A DNA stretch of 64,000 nt from Dasypus novemcinctus (Eukaryota; Chordata; Mammalia; Cingulata; Dasypodidae): NCBI RefSeq assembly GCF_030445035.2, contig NC_080680.1, positions 46,017,212-46,081,211 of the forward strand, read 5' to 3'. The position numbers and the translations under genes are program-made. A model generated the notes under the pieces. The model was given only the letters and a program-made list of their open reading frames with translations. It did no database searches and was not told the origin of the DNA. Shown in pieces: positions 12,138-24,640 of the stretch (position 1 is its first letter; each line of letters starts with the position of its first letter).

Positions 12138-12350
12138 AGTTCATAAAACAGTTTCACTCTGAATAACTTTATTTAATTCCTATAGAAACATTGTGATTTA
12201 AGATATAATGAGCTCAATTTCATGGTCAAGGAAACTAAAGCTTAGCAGAGTCCCTTTACTTACCCAAGGTCATTAACAATTGTAATAGTAAACGACAGAG
12301 AAAGTCTTGAACCCAGGAATCCTGCCACCAAACCAGTGCTCTTGCTGCAA
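12138..12350 (-). mobile_element. MIR-class SINE relic
   Basis: Complement of the MIR core: GGTCAAGGAAACTAAAGCTTAGCAGAG.., CCCAAGGTCATTAACAA.. and GAACCCAGGAATCCTGCCACC.. follow the MIR order (gaggaaactgaggc, caaggtcacacagc, gaacccaggcag). About 25-30 percent diverged by eye. Confidence 0.75.
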
Positions 12351-12831
12351 TACCAAGCACCCATCATCGTTCCTCTTGGATTTCTGCTTCTGGTTCTAAT
12401 GGAGTAACTTATAACAAACCAATGCTCCTGCTGAGAACAACTTAAAAGCCAGGAAATAAATTTTTAAAAAAAACCCAGAACCCCGAGTGTACCAATTTAA
12501 AGGAAAATTTTAATAAATGGGAATATGTTAAAATTAAAAACTTCAGGATATCAGAAAAAGGTAATTGAGTGAAAAGGCAAGCCATAGTGAGAAAAGCTAT
12601 TTGAAATGCATATACCCAACAAAGAATAACAATCAAGGAAAGAATAAGATGGACAGCCTAAGAGGAAAATGAGCAAAGATGTGGACACAGACTTCACAAA
12701 AAAGGAAATCCAAATGCTTATTAAATATATGAAAAGGTGCTCCATCTCATTACATCAGGGAAAAGGAAATTAAAACCACAATGAAATACAATTACTCAGG
12801 CCACAATTAAATTTCTAAAAAATTGACAATA

Positions 12832-13335
12832 TCATAGGTTGGGTTCTCCAGGAAACATGATCTCTGACTTTGAAAATTATATGCAGGAGATTTATTGGGG
12901 CCTGCTCTTAGAAATAATACCTAAGAGGTGTGAGGGGAGCAGGACTAGGCAGAGAGATCAATCCCGCAATAGAAGCCTCAGTTAAACTTACAATCCTATG
13001 GGAGCTCTGGAGTTGGAAAACCCTTGGAAATTGCCTTTAAACCCAATTCCCACCCCACACCTCTGCACCCCCACTAAGTGCCTAACACCATCATCACCAT
13101 CACCAGCACCACCACCACTACCACCACCACCACTACCACCACCACAGATTAGTCATTACAAGTGGCTGCTCCTGGTAGAGGGAGAATGAGCTTGGGTGTG
13201 GAATCACTGTTTGCCTGAGGGTAATTCCCAGAAAGGGCTTCAGCAGAGAGCTGTCAGCCACCAACACTCCCAGCAGTTAAGGGGAAGGAGCACTTCCCTC
13301 CCAAGAAGGGTCCCAGGGTAGAATACCCTACAAAT
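12832..13335. mobile_element. Unnamed repeat inserted in L1, containing a (CAC/CAT)n tract
   Basis: The piece starts GGTTGGGTTCTCCAGGAAACA, the beginning of a common mammalian LTR-like repeat. It separates L1 segments that are otherwise adjacent in ORF2. The family is not certain. It contains the trinucleotide tract described separately. Confidence 0.5.
13086..13147 (+). repeat. Imperfect CAC/CAT trinucleotide microsatellite
   Basis: About 62 bases of CAC, CAT and CTA trinucleotides (CACCATCATCACCATCACC... then CCACCACCACTACC...). It is likely length-variable between individuals. Confidence 0.9.
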
Positions 13336-13518
13336 ATCAACTATTGGTGAGGCTAGGTAGCCACTGAACTCCCATGCACTGCTGGTAAGAAATGCAGTTT
13401 GGTACAGTCATTTTGGAAAACTGCCTGGAAGGATCTAATAAAGCTGAACGTATGCATGCTCTATGACCCAGCACAGCTTAATGTATACCTATTACATACA
13501 AATTGCACCAAAAGGCAC

Positions 13519-14179
13519 TGTTTGGTTTGCTAAAGGCTGCCAAAGCAAAAATACCAGAAATTGGTTGTCTTTTAAAATGGGATTTATTAGGATATAAACT
13601 CACAGTTCTGAAGCTGTGAAAATGTCCAAATCAAGGCATCATCAGAGAGGCTGTCTCACTGAAGGTCAGCTGCTCCACTAATCCTGGACTCCTGCCATGT
13701 GACAAGGCAAAATGGTGGCCAGTCTGTGCCTTCTCCTCCAGGCTCACGTTGTCCCTGAGCTCATGTGTGTGCCATCAGACATATGGCTCCTTTCTCCCTA
13801 GGCCTTGTCTCTTCAGCTTGGGCTGCTCTGCTGATTCCAGCCTCCTGCCTCTCTCTCAGCCTCTTGGGTCTTTCTTTCTGCAGCTGTCCTAGAGTCCTCT
13901 CTCACATGGCATGATAAAAGCTTACAGTTCTTTTTCTCTGTGTGTTTCTGCTTTCTGTCCTGTTTGTATAAGACTCCAGAAAAAAGATTAGGGCCCACCC
14001 TGGGTCCTACAAACTAATCAAAGGCCCTTAACTGAAGTGATCTGGTAAAAATTGATCTAATCAAAGGTGCCTTAATTGAATCTAACCAAAATGTCCCACA
14101 GAAATTGGTTTATATGCATAGGAATGGGTTAGCCTGAGAACATAATTTTCTGGGTCCACAAAAGACTCAAATCAGAACA
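13519..14179 (-). mobile_element. ERVL/MaLR-type solo LTR, antisense
   Basis: The complement starts TGTTCTGATTTGAGTC and ends GCAAACCAAACA, with TG..CA termini. The ATACCAGAAATTGG segment at 13551-13564 is the complement of the conserved CCAATTTCTGGTAT near the 3' ends of sister LTRs. It splits an L1 whose sequence resumes exactly at 14180. I saw no clean 5-bp duplication, so one border may be slightly off. Confidence 0.75.
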
Positions 14180-14645
14180 GGTTCCTTCAAGAGTGTTCAT
14201 AGCAGCACAATTTATAATAATCATACACTGTAAACAACCCAAATGCCTGTCAACAGAGTAATGGATTAATTGTGGCATATCCATACAATGGAAACTATTG
14301 CTTTACAAAACAGCATGGTTGAATTTCACAAGCATAATGTTGAGTGAAAGAAGCCAGATCCAAAATAGTATAATGTTTGATTTAATTCTTATCATATTCA
14401 AGACAGGCAAAATTAATATATGATAATAGAGAGGATAATAATTACCTTTGAGAAGTAGTGACTGAGAGGGAATACGAAGGCCTGCTGGGGTGCCTGATTA
14501 CATTCTATTTCTTGATATGGGGACTAGTTATACAAGTCTATTCACTCCGTGATATTTCATTGAGCTATGCACTTAAGATTTATACATTTTCCTGTATGTA
14601 TATGTGTGTACCTGTATATAATTTCAATTAAAAAGTGACCAAAAT

Positions 14646-15067
14646 GGGAAGCGGACTTGGCCCAATGGATAGGGCGTCCGCCTACCGTATGGGAGGTCCG
14701 TGGTTCAAACCCTGGGCCTCCTTGACCCGTGTGGAGCTGGCCCATGTGCAGTGCTGATGCGCGCAAGGAGTGCCCTGCCATACAGGGTGTCCCCCGCATA
14801 GGGAGCTGCATGCACAAGGATTGCGTCCCATACGGAGAGCTGCCCAGTGCGAAAGAAAGTGCAGCCTGCCCAGGAATGGCGCCGCACACATGGAGAGCTG
14901 ATGCAGCAAGATGATGCAACAAAAAGAAACACAGATTCCTGTGCTGCTGACAACAACAGAAACGGACAAAGAAGAACACGCAGCAAATAGACACAGAGAG
15001 CAGACAAGTGGGGTGGGGGGGGGAGGGGAGAGAAAAATAAATAAATAAATAAATCTTTAAAAAAAGA
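14646..15067 (+). mobile_element. DAS-SINE, long subfamily, with TSD
   Basis: Full-length copy with A/B-box head, CpG-rich body and the module GGAGAGCTGATGCAGCAAG.. absent from the short type. The tail is GAGAAAAATAAATAAATAAATAAATC-like and then poly(A). The flanks AGTGACCAAAAT (14634-14645) and AGTTACCAAAAT (15068-15079) differ at one base of 12. It lies at the end of an old L1 3' UTR. Confidence 0.92.
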
Positions 15068-15079
15068 AGTTACCAAAAT

Positions 15080-15788
15080 ATATTCCCCTGTGATTAATTT
15101 TAACTCATGGTAATTTTGGTAAACTTTCTATTTTTATTTCTATTACAAATCATATAGCTGGTTCTGTATCACATTTTTCTCTATAAGAATGGAATTATCA
15201 ACATATTAATATTAGTATATGATTAAAAGTATCTTCTATTAATATAGCCAGTATATTTAATTTCTTAGGAAAAAATAAGGTCATGTTTCTTGTAATGTTC
15301 AAATTACAATGGCTCCATTCCCACATGCCCAAGTTGGCCCTAAGAGTATCCTTTGCCCCTTGTTTCTTTCGCTAGTGTTCCCAAGAAACCTCAGGGCCAC
15401 TGTACCTAAAGAGGAAGCCTAGTAATGACAGAAATCAAGGCAACATAGGGAACTCAGCACCTGAAGCAAGAGCATGTTTACCACAGGGTATTCAATACCA
15501 AAATATGCCTGCATGCCCAAAGATTACATATTTTAATTCATTCACATGATACCATTTTCCCTACACCAAATCCATGGTGCTAAGGCAGATGAATCTGGAA
15601 GGGTTCCAGTATCCACTACACACTGGACTCAAAGCAAGTCCTCCAAAAACCAACCACCTAATAATTGTGTAGATTCCTCCCTCCCTTATTGTGAGTTTCC
15701 CCCAATGGCCTTTTTTTTTTTAATCCTTTCTGCTGACCTCAAATGGGGCCATTCCAGTCCACCAGATTTTTAACACATATAATGTATC
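15080..15788. other. Intergenic DNA, no gene
   Basis: No coding, RNA or repeat call that I can support. One 75-codon open frame (15546-15773) has no recognisable product and no exon signals. Confidence 0.5.
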
Positions 15789-16513
15789 TGTGAGGATTTG
15801 AATTTGGTGAATTCCCAAAAAAGATTATGTTTTGTACCTAATCCATTCCTGTGGGTGTGAGATCCTTTGATAGTATTAGATTTGGTTAAAGGACCTTGGT
15901 TAGGTCACTTGATTAGATCACTTTTGATTGGACTACACCAGTGAGACATGATTCGGGTTGGGTCTCCTCCCTCTTACTGCAGCCTTATATAAACAGAGAC
16001 ACAGAGAGAAAGAAGACACCAGAAAAGGGAGCTCTGTCATTTTGATCCTGCCTTGTCAGAGAGAGGACTCAAGGATCGCTAGCAACAGAAATTGAAGCAT
16101 GACACCCTCAAGAGGCTGGGCTCACAGAAAGCCCAAGGCTGAAGAGATGAGCCATGTGACTGATTACCCTAAGCTGGGCTTTGGGGAAGGCAGAGCAGCC
16201 AAGGTGGAGAGAGGAGGCCCAGAAAGTAACAAACCAGATGCCTGATTGCTCACAGCTGAGTTCCTGTAGACAATGAGCATTGAGGGGAAAGCAGGGCCCT
16301 CAGCAGAGATCAGCTACCATTTTGCCTCACCATGTGGCTGGATGCCAGGATCAACAGTAGCTGACTTTTGTAAGAAAGCATCTCTGATGGTGCCTTGATT
16401 TGGACATTTTCTTAGACTTGGAACTGTAAGCTTTTACTCCTAATAAATTTCCCGTTATAAAAGCCAACCCATTTCTGGTATTTTGCATTAGCAGCCTTTG
16501 GCAAACTAAGACA
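15789..16513 (+). mobile_element. ERVL/MaLR-type solo LTR, most complete copy
   Basis: Begins TGTGAGGATTTG and ends ACTAAGACA. A TATA box TATATAAA lies at 15986-15993, followed by an AAACAGAGACACAGAGAG segment also present in the 2718 copy. A polyadenylation signal AATAAA lies at 16442-16447 with a GT/T-rich region after it. This U3-R-U5 layout supports an LTR and not a DNA transposon. At 725 bp it is the longest family member here. Flanking pentamers GTATC and GTGTT match only weakly. Confidence 0.8.
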
Positions 16514-17404
16514 GTGTTTCACTCAATAAGTCTTCATCACCATCATTATTATTATAACCTCAAAGAGAAGGGATGGGGTCCTGACCCTTTTCCTCCAAAA
16601 AGGCCTTTATGCACCTATACAAATCTATCTAATCCCCTCTCTGCAAACTTTGAACTCTGTATGACAACTGGTGTGGGAGAGGAGTGAAATGACTCTATCT
16701 TCCTATACGACTAGAGCTAGGGCAGTCACCATAACCCAATGTAACTTCTGCTAGGATAACTTAATTTGCATGTATACAGCTAAAGAGCCATCCTGGTGAT
16801 AAATTCAGAACAGAGGTAATCTGACCCCGAAATAAATCAGCATCTCCACCTCCAGCTCCTGAAACTATTGGCAATTTTCAAACGGCGTTCCTCCAGCCAA
16901 GATAAAGTATTTACATTTCATCTTGTGCAAGTTTCCCTTTACATTTAACCAGAAAAAGGAAGAAAAAAATAAGGAAGGAACATGTAAGTAGCACTTTATA
17001 TTTTTTCATCTTTCACATTTATTTTTCTTTGCTTCTTCCAGGTATACTGCATTTTACTAATCTCATTTTATACCTCAAAAATCTTTTTTAAACTGTAAGA
17101 GAAACAAAAAAGAATTGTACAATACAGAGTTTGTCTATATGCATTTAGAATTGTATGTAAAAGTAAGTAAATTAGAGTAGAAGCCTCATACACAAAACAC
17201 CAAAATAATGGCACAAGATAATATGTTATATTGTACCCAAAATAATCACTGGAGAGTAAATGCTGGAGTTTAGAGATGAAATATGGAGAGGATATGGTCA
17301 GAGGTGGCTTTTCAGAGGGGGTGGGCCTGAAAGATTCTATTAGGCGGAGGAGTAGAGACTGCTCGTTGCCTACACAGAATTCATTTTCTCTTTCTTATTT
17401 AGCA
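16514..17404. other. Intergenic DNA, no gene
   Basis: AT-rich, with no open frame or repeat assignment that I can defend. Confidence 0.5.
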
Positions 17405-17810
17405 CCTTAGTTTCCAGGTTGCTAAGACAAAATGCCATACAATGGGTTGGCTTAGCAACAGTAATCCTATTGGCTCATGGTTTTGGAGGCTAGAAGGCTT
17501 GCTTCCTCCCGGGGTAGCTAGCATTCTGGCTGGCCGTCAGTCCTGGGCTTCCCTGGCTTTTCTGTCACTTGGCGATCTTCTCTCCTTTCTCTTTCAGGTT
17601 CCTGCTGGCTTCCAGCTGCCAGCTCCATCTGAGGCTTTTTCCTTACAAGGCCTCCACTTACAGGATTAAGTGGATTCATTGGGCCACACCTTAACTGAAA
17701 ATAACATCTTCAAAAGGTCCTATTACAATGGATTCACACCTAGAGGGATGGGATTAAGATTAAGAACAAGGATTTTTCTGGGGTACATAATTCAACTATC
17801 ACATTTAGTA
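17405..17810 (-). mobile_element. MaLR (MLT1/MST-like) LTR, antisense
   Basis: The order GGTTGCTAAGACAAAATGCCATACAATGGG, GGCTCATGGTTTTGGAGGCTAGAAG, TTACAAGGCCTCC, GGGCCACACCTTAACTG, CATCTTCAAAAGGTCC and CATAATTCAACTATCACA is the complement of an MLT1/MST LTR consensus as I remember it. Roughly 20-25 percent diverged. Confidence 0.7.
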
Positions 17811-18735
17811 AATAAAAAACAAAAACACCTGCTTTTTTCGGGGGAAGCAATCTACATTGGTAAGGCTGCACGTTCCAACTCCCTGTCAGCTAGGTGTGAC
17901 CAGGTCACTAAGAGCTGTCCAGGAAACTGCAGAAGTGCTGTGTGGAGCCTCCAGGAAATATCCTAAAAGGCAGCAGACTCAGCTGAGCAGTGCCACCAGT
18001 TAGCCTTTCTCACTTCCTCCTTGCTGCCCGCTGGCATATGGACATGACTGATGCCTGGTACTCCATCAACCACTTGGGACCATGACGCTGTTCACTAAGA
18101 TGGCAGAGCAGAGAGGACAAAGAAGCCTGGGACACTGATGATCGCAGAGCTTCCACACGAGCTCTGGACTGCCTACCTCTGAACTTCTCCCTGAGGAAAA
18201 AGTAGACCCTTATCCATACCATAATATGCAGCTGATCCTAGCGCTAACCAGCTTACACGGAATGACAGAAGAATGCTCTATTCAGGTATATTCATTGGTG
18301 TGCCAGCTCATACCAGCTTTCAAGAGCTTATTGTTAAATTTTCAGGAATATTTGTGAGCTGGTTGTTAAACGGTTCCATTTTAAAAATAAAATTATGCAA
18401 ACTTAAAATTAAATAAATTATATTACAAACAAATGTAATAAATATAAAAATTAATTATTTCCTAACTACCTTTACTATATTTTACTGCTTTCTATGCTCT
18501 TGAGATTATTTACATCTATTATATCTGTATGGCAGAAATATTATACGTCATGTTACCGCCCATCTCTTTCCAATTCCACATTTAGTAAATACACATTGGT
18601 AGCTTGACAGTGGCCATGGTGGGAGTATTTCACCACAGAAATCTGCAAACACTGCAACTCAGTGAGTCCTCTAAACTCCACCTCACCCTAGAAAGCTAGT
18701 CTTTAAAGAGCACACTACTTAGTGAAGTCAAGGCT
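17811..18735. other. Two unassigned blocks, probably old repeats
   Basis: 17870-18260 is GC-moderate and contains AAGATGGCAGAGCAGAGAGG, a phrase common in mammalian LTR-like repeats. 18280-18690 is AT-rich and feels like an ancient transposon (GAGCTGGTTGTTAAACGG, then GTCATGTTACCGCCCATC). I cannot name either one. Confidence 0.35.
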
Positions 18736-18737
18736 AT

Positions 18738-19262
18738 TCCCAGGAGCATTTCCAAAACAAACCAAACATCAATCAATAAGGAGCTCATTGAATAAACTAT
18801 GGGTATATTCACACAGGAAAGTATTCTGCAGCAGTTCAATGGAATGAGGAAAAATTTGTCATAACAATATCCACACAGTGGAGTGTTAAGCAGCGGGAAA
18901 AGGAACAAGGAAGATCTCCATATCATGATATGGAGTAAGTGCCAGAATATAATGCTAAATGTAAACAGCAAGACAGAGCACGGCTTGTGAAATGCCACTT
19001 CTGTGTAATAAAAAGGAGGAAAATATGAGTAAAAATATTTGTTTATATTTTCTGAAAGGAAAAAACAGAAGGATAAACCAAACACTAATTGACAGTACCT
19101 ACAGTAAGAAGGAAGTAAATAAAAGAATAGAGGAGATGGAGATTAAAGTGAGAATTCTCTATGCTATATTTTACAATTTTGACTTTGAACTATGTAAATT
19201 ATTTAAAATTTTAAAATATTTAAACCAATTTCTAAAATTCAAAAACAAATGGAGACATAAGG
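18738..19262 (+). mobile_element. Old L1 3' end, sense
   Basis: Contains the end of ORF2 and the 3' UTR pattern of an old L1M: CTCATTGAATAAACTATGGGTATATTC.., GTATTCTGCAGCAGTTCAATGGAATGAGG.., GATCTCCATATC.. and a repeated A-rich end. There are no intact coding frames. Confidence 0.65.
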
Positions 19263-20545
19263 TCCTAACTGTATATCAAATTGTTGGCATAACCACACAG
19301 GGCATAGAATTATTTCAAGGGACATTAAACACAGTAACTTGACTTTGCATTCTTAATGGGATATATCCTGGGGACAAAAGAAGCACAAAGGCATTTTAAA
19401 CTGCATTCAGGGGTTCTATTACTAGAAATAATATTGGTATTAGGGTTTTTTAAAAAGGAAATTATTATATGTATATTTTAGGAGTAGAAAATAAGTAATT
19501 GAATTAATATCTCTAAGAATCAAGATTTTCAAAGCAAAGAGAGAAGAAAAGTAAGAATAAAACAAAGAAATTCTGTCAAAGCCCTGTAATCTTAAACTTG
19601 AATTGAAGATACTAGTATGAATTCAAGATTTATTTTTCTGTTACTATGAAATATTTATTTCCAAGTTCTGTCCACTGAAAATAATGACAACCTACTAGCA
19701 ATAAGTCACCTATGACTCAGATTGCAGTTTCTAAACTCCATTTCCCACTAAAAGGAATCTGGGCTCTCTGGAGAAATAACTAATTCCAGTTCCAGGGCAA
19801 GAAATGTGTGAGATGGTCCTAGGACATCTTGCTGAGTCAGAGAACAAGAACACTATTGAAGACAAATGGTGTTGTCAATAGCCAAACTGAAGGGACTTCA
19901 TTGGCCAAAGATGAAAGAGTTTGAGCATGTCAAAGAATCTTGACATGTTTGAATCATGCTTGAAACATATCAAACATAAATCCACATGTTCATAATAATA
20001 CTAAGAAAAAACCTCACCAGCTACTGTTGGAAGTTGCTAGTGCACCAATTTGTTATTAAGAAAAGTGATAAAGGGAAAGAATTTTCCTTTTACCCTCCCT
20101 TTTAGGTACAAATTCTAATTTTGTGTAACCAAATAGTTGATAAGAGAAAATTCCTTTTAACAGAAGAATTCCAGCAAATGTACTCAGAAGCAATGAAAGG
20201 ATTAGAACGAATTAAATAAAATGGTCTTAAACAACCATCACCAACAGATGCTAACACTATATGTGAAAGGTCAATGATAAATTTATTACAGATGAATCAG
20301 GCTGACCATATCAGAATTCCCTGTTTGTCTTAGCCTTGCCAAAGATTAAATCTCTAAACCCCTACCAGCTTATAGGAAATAGTAGGAATAGAGAAACAAC
20401 TTAACTGCCACCATCAAGAAGGAATCAGCTAAATTAAGAATGTGTAATTTTTTATGGGACATATGACCCAATCCTTTCAACAAATAAATGAGGGAGATCT
20501 GTCATTGAATAAAAGAGCCTGAATAAAACAAAAACAAAAACAACA
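19263..20545. other. Intergenic DNA, no gene
   Basis: AT-rich with no coding signal. The stretch 19700-20290 may contain ancient repeat DNA, but nothing can be named from sequence alone. Confidence 0.5.
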
Positions 20546-20771
20546 GCATGCAAGGTGTGGATTTGTCTGGAAAAAAGCACGGCCTGCCCAGGAGTGGCAT
20601 TGCACACAGAGACAGCTGATGCAGCAAGATGACGCAACAAAAAAGAGACACAGTTTTCCAGTGCTGCCAGATAATGCAAGCAGATGCAGAAGAATACATA
20701 ACGAATGTACACAGAGAGCAGACAATGGGGGTAAGGGAGAGAAATAAATAAATCTTTAAAAAAAAAAAGAA
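20546..20771 (+). mobile_element. 5'-truncated, diverged DAS-SINE (long type)
   Basis: The head and first half of the body are missing. From AAAGCACGGCCTGCCCAGGAG onward it follows the long-type body, including GATGCAGCAAGATGACGCAAC, and ends GAGAAATAAATAAATCTTT plus poly(A). Without the tRNA-like head it has no internal promoter. Confidence 0.85.
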
Positions 20772-22490
20772 TATGAACACTTTTGATGGAAGATATTACA
20801 GATTGCCTAATTGTCCTCAGAAAAGATAGGATTTTCTAATTCCACCAGCAGTGTGTGACTCTGTCCATTCCTCCACACATTCTCTAAGTTTACAATTTAT
20901 AATGTAAACATTTATAACTGAACTTTAAAATATTTTAAAATATCTTTCACAATCATTTCACACCTTATAGAATGGCCATTATTAAAAAAAAAAACAAAAA
21001 ACCAAACAGGAAACGGTAAGTGCTGGAAAGGATGTGGAGTAATAGGAATACTCCACTGTTGGTGAGACTGGAGAACGGTGCAGCCTCTGTGGAAGACAGT
21101 TTGGCGGTTCCACAGGAAGCTAAATATACATCTGCCATATGATCCGGCAATCCCGCTACTAGGATTATATTCAGAAGAACTGAAAGCAGGAATGCAAATA
21201 GACATTTGCATACCGATGTTCATAGAGGCATTATTCACAATTGTTAAAAGACAGAAACGACCCAAGTGTCCGTCAACTGATGAATGGATAAACAAAATGC
21301 AGTATATGCATCGATGGAAAACTATCCAGCTGTAAGAAGAAATGAAGTCAGGATGCATATGACAACATGGATGAACCTTGAGGATACTATGTTGAGTGAA
21401 ATAAGCCAGACATCAAAGGACAAATATTGTATGGTCTCACTAATAGGAACTAAATATGATGAGTAAACTCATGAAGGTTAACTCTAGAGTATAGTTTACC
21501 AGAAGGTAGAATGTGGGTTGAGAAGGGGGAGCTGATGCTGAGTGTATGTAGAATTTTCAATAAGGTTGATTATAAATGTGTGGACATGGATAGTGTTGAT
21601 GGTAACAGTAAAGTGAGTATAACTAACACTTGATTTATAAATGTGATGGTGGTTGAAAGGGGTAGTCTAGAGATGTAAATGTCAACTGAAAGGAAGCCTG
21701 AGGGTAATCTAGGGACTATATAGCATAGAGATTTCAGTGGTGGATGAGGATGTACTGTGGTTAATAGTACAGATACAAGAATATTCTTCTATAACCAGGT
21801 GTTAAGAATATGGGGATAAACAGGGAAAATACAACTAATGTAACTTACGGACTACAGTTAACAGTAATATTGTAATATTTTTGCAACACTTGCAAAGAAA
21901 ATTCTATATCAATAAGGAGGGTTAAGGGTATGGGATTGAGGAAAACGTTCTCAAATTAAAAGAGGTGATGACAGCACAACTCTGTGATAAAACTGAAAGC
22001 CACTGAGTACAGACTTTGGATGGATTGTACAAGGCATGGTACTGTATACAACACAGTGAACCCTGTGGTGGATGACGGACTGTAGGTTAGGGTACAAATA
22101 TGAGGACGCTCTCTCATGAACTATAACAAATATGCAATAGTAATGTATGGTGTTAATAATAGAGTGGTTTGTGGGGGAAAATATAAACACAAGATATGGA
22201 CTAAGTAAGATTTTAACAATTTTCTTTCACCATTTGTAACAAGTGTTTCACAACAATGCAGGGTGTTGGTGGTGAGGCAGTGTATGAGAGTCCTACATCG
22301 TATGCATGATTGTTTTGTGAATTCACAGCTTCTCTAACAAAAATTTAAAAATAATTTAAAAATTAAAAAATACATCTGTGACACACTAATAGATATTGGT
22401 TAAATTTGTGTTTTCTTGAGTATTAGTGAAGTGGAATTTTTTTCATATATTTAAAAAATGTATTGACTCTTTGTATTTGTAACTTTAAAT
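20772..22490 (-). mobile_element. Old antisense L1, split by a sense L1 fragment
   Basis: 20790-20960 (ATTGTCCTCAG.., TCTAATTCCACCAGCAGTGTG.., CCTCCACACATTCTC) and about 22400-22490 (GTGTTTTCTTGAGTATTAGTGAAGTGG..) read as the two halves of an antisense L1 3' region. The younger sense L1 fragment at about 20961-22360 sits between them. Confidence 0.55.
20961..22360 (+). mobile_element. 5'-truncated L1, end of ORF2 plus 3' UTR
   Basis: The segment 21000-21466 matches the C-terminal end of ORF2 (GGAGTAATAGGAATACTCC.., GTTTGGCGGTTCC.., CCATATGATCCGGCAATCCCG.., GTCCGTCAACTGATGAATGG.., TGAACCTTGAGGATACTATG..). About 900 bases of 3' UTR follow, ending in an A-rich tail. The 85-codon frame at 21078-21335 is a remnant of ORF2. 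The 3' UTR is homologous, inverted, to the L1 at 640-1560. Confidence 0.85.
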
Positions 22491-23400
22491 AGTAACATCA
22501 GAGAAGGAAACTGAGGTTCAGAGAAGTTAAATGAAGTATAAGAAGTAAACCTAGAATTTTTTTTCATATTCTGAAATGAAATGGAATTATTCTTCCGTTT
22601 GTCAGAAGTGAGGAACAAAATCCATAGGACAAAGTTCTTTTGAGCTAACAGTTCAAGGACATTTAATTTATAGATAAAACTTCAGGCCAAATCATCTTTA
22701 TAAAATACTGCTCGGAGATTTATTGTGAAGGTTTAATGAATTACATTTCTTTTACTCTTTGATTTATAAATCCAAGATCAATTTAGGATCTGGATCAAGA
22801 TTGAAAGATAAAGATGAAATTGCTAAAAAGGGATATGGAGATGCTGACAGCATCCTTTTTACCATCCATTGGTCGTGAAAGGCTGTGCAGCCAGGGACGC
22901 TGAAGGAGATGGTGGTTCCCTATGACTACTTGTCTCCATCACCACAAAATGAGGACAAAGCACCAACCGTGTCTGTTTTATGACCGTAGAACATAAACAG
23001 AAAACTATTGCTAGAGAAGTTCAAAAGCTGATGTTTTACTTTTTGTTTCTGGATGCCTTTTATTTTGCTTTGTTCATTTATATCCCAAATAATATATAAG
23101 GCCAAGCTGTCACCTGCTGGTTTAACCTTGTGTGGCAATGTCAAAGTATCTTCAGTATCTAATAGGAGAGTCTATGAGTCAACAATAAAAAAGGAAAAGA
23201 AAATGAAACAAAATAATAATAAAGGAAATTCAAGAGTAATTTAAACGTTCCAAAACAATAGAATAAGCACACTGGTAGGATGTAATCTGATAAGAATTGG
23301 CTAAAGGTTTATTTCAGTAGGATCAAGGAAGTTAAGAAACCTGGAAAAATGCTGATGTTAACACCTATTGGAGGGAAAAAAAATCCTAACAATTCTTCTC
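22491..23400. other. Intergenic DNA, no gene
   Basis: A short MIR-like phrase (GAAGGAAACTGAGGTTCAGAGAAG) occurs near 22502-22525. Otherwise nothing is recognised. Confidence 0.45.
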
Positions 23401-23890
23401 ACTTTTTTTTTTTAATTTTAATTTTTAAAAAAGCTTTAGATTACTTAAATGTTACATAAAAAATGTAGGGGATTCCCATATGTCACACTCCCTCCTCCTC
23501 CCACATCTTCCCATATTAGCAACATCTTTCATTTCTGTGATACATTCATTACAATTGATGAATACGTATTGAAGCATCGCTACTAACCATGGACTATAGT
23601 TCACATTATAATTTACACTATGCCCTGCACAATTTTATAGTTTATGACAAAATGTATAATGGCCTGTATTCGTCATTGCAATGTCTCCCCTCAGAACCTC
23701 TGGTGGCCACTGCCTTTATATCAATGATAAAAGTTCTTCCATTCCTAGAATAATAATAAGTCTATAATAGAATAATAATAAGTCTGTTTTAGTCCACTGT
23801 TCATTCCCCAATCTTGAGGATTCTGGGATGGTGATGCCCACTCTGTTAGATCCCATGGGACTGATAAGTGGAATTACATTGCTTGCTCAC
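23401..23890 (-). mobile_element. L1 3'-UTR-type fragment, antisense
   Basis: The T/A-rich start is the complement of an A-rich 3' end. It is followed by a C-rich block (CACACTCCCTCCTCCTCCCAC) and then sequence alignable by eye to the antisense repeat at 41885-43535, for example AATAAGTCTGTTTTAGTCCACTGTTC here against the AGTAAGTCCACTCTAATCC phrase there. It is a diverged member of the same 3'-UTR family. Confidence 0.65.
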
Positions 23891-24344
23891 TTGCCTTTAA
23901 GGTCTTATCCCAGGAAAGTGAATTTTTCTCTCAGAATCTGAGTAGTAAGTTCCCCTTACGTAGAGCTTACAAGCAAACACCTCTTAACTCGTATCCAATT
24001 TAAAAGCATTTGCATCTATGACCATCATAGGCCAGGAAAGTAAAAAAGAATAGAAGTTAAGTGTGAGGGTCTCCACCAGTCCCTGCGCCCACTCCAAGGA
24101 TGCGTCATACACAATTTCTTGTTTTAGGCAGAGAATTCATATAGAATTAGGTGCCAGCAACAGCAATGGACAGAGAGTTTGGAAGTTTACCACTTCGCTA
24201 CAAAATGTATTAAATGTCCATTTCAGCACAGCACTTCAGGGCACCCTAAAGATGTCTTCTACCTATGGAGAGATGGGTTCTTGAAACTCATAGCTCAAGA
24301 GCAATTTTCCCATAAAAATTCTGCTTTGTTCTCATACTAGAGGT
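23891..24344. other. Intergenic DNA, no gene
   Basis: No supportable feature. The 73-codon frame at 24063-24284 has no known relative and no exon signals. Confidence 0.45.
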
Positions 24345-24640
24345 TAAATGCACAAAATCTGGAGGCAGACTACCTAGGTTCAAATCTTTGATCCTTTTCT
24401 TATTAACGGAGGGAATTTAGGTAAGTTATTTAACCTCTCCCTGCCTCAATTACCTCAGCTACAAAATAAAGATGATAATGATACATACATTATCTCCTTT
24501 GATTCTTCAAAAAGCCCTATGAGGTAACAATAATGCCTAACTTTACTGAGTTGTTGTGAGGACCAAATGAATTAAAGGGTACCTGCCCATGATAAATGCT
24601 TTATAAGTGTTTGCTTATTAATTCTTTTTTATTACCAGCT
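24345..24640 (+). mobile_element. MIR SINE, nearly full-length, sense
   Basis: Follows the MIR consensus in order: GGAGGCAGACTACCTAGGTTC, GGTAAGTTATTTAACCTCTCC, CCTCAATTACCTCAGC, GAGTTGTTGTGAGGACCAAATG, then GATAAATGCTTTATAAGTG. The TAGGTTCAAATC phrase is the tRNA B-box remnant. Confidence 0.85.

Larger units (their letters stand above)
12440..14640 (+). mobile_element. Old L1, sense, 3' part of ORF2 and 3' UTR, interrupted twice
   Basis: The segment 12480-12830 corresponds to the C-terminal third of ORF2. It resumes at 13340-13518 (the ATGCACTGCTGGTAAGAAATGC region) and again at 14180-14640 (the CAACCCAAATGCCTGTCAACAG region and 3' UTR). An unnamed repeat (12832-13335) and an antisense LTR (13519-14179) are inserted. 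The reading frame is destroyed. It is a mammalian-wide age L1M by appearance. Confidence 0.75.

Noticed and set aside
13086..13147. CRISPR-like or other regular repeat array
   Set aside because: It is a simple trinucleotide microsatellite. No direct repeats with unique spacers occur anywhere in the window.
18992..19342. 116-codon plus-strand frame, Lys-rich
   Set aside because: It lies in the 3' end of an old L1; its composition reflects A-rich DNA.
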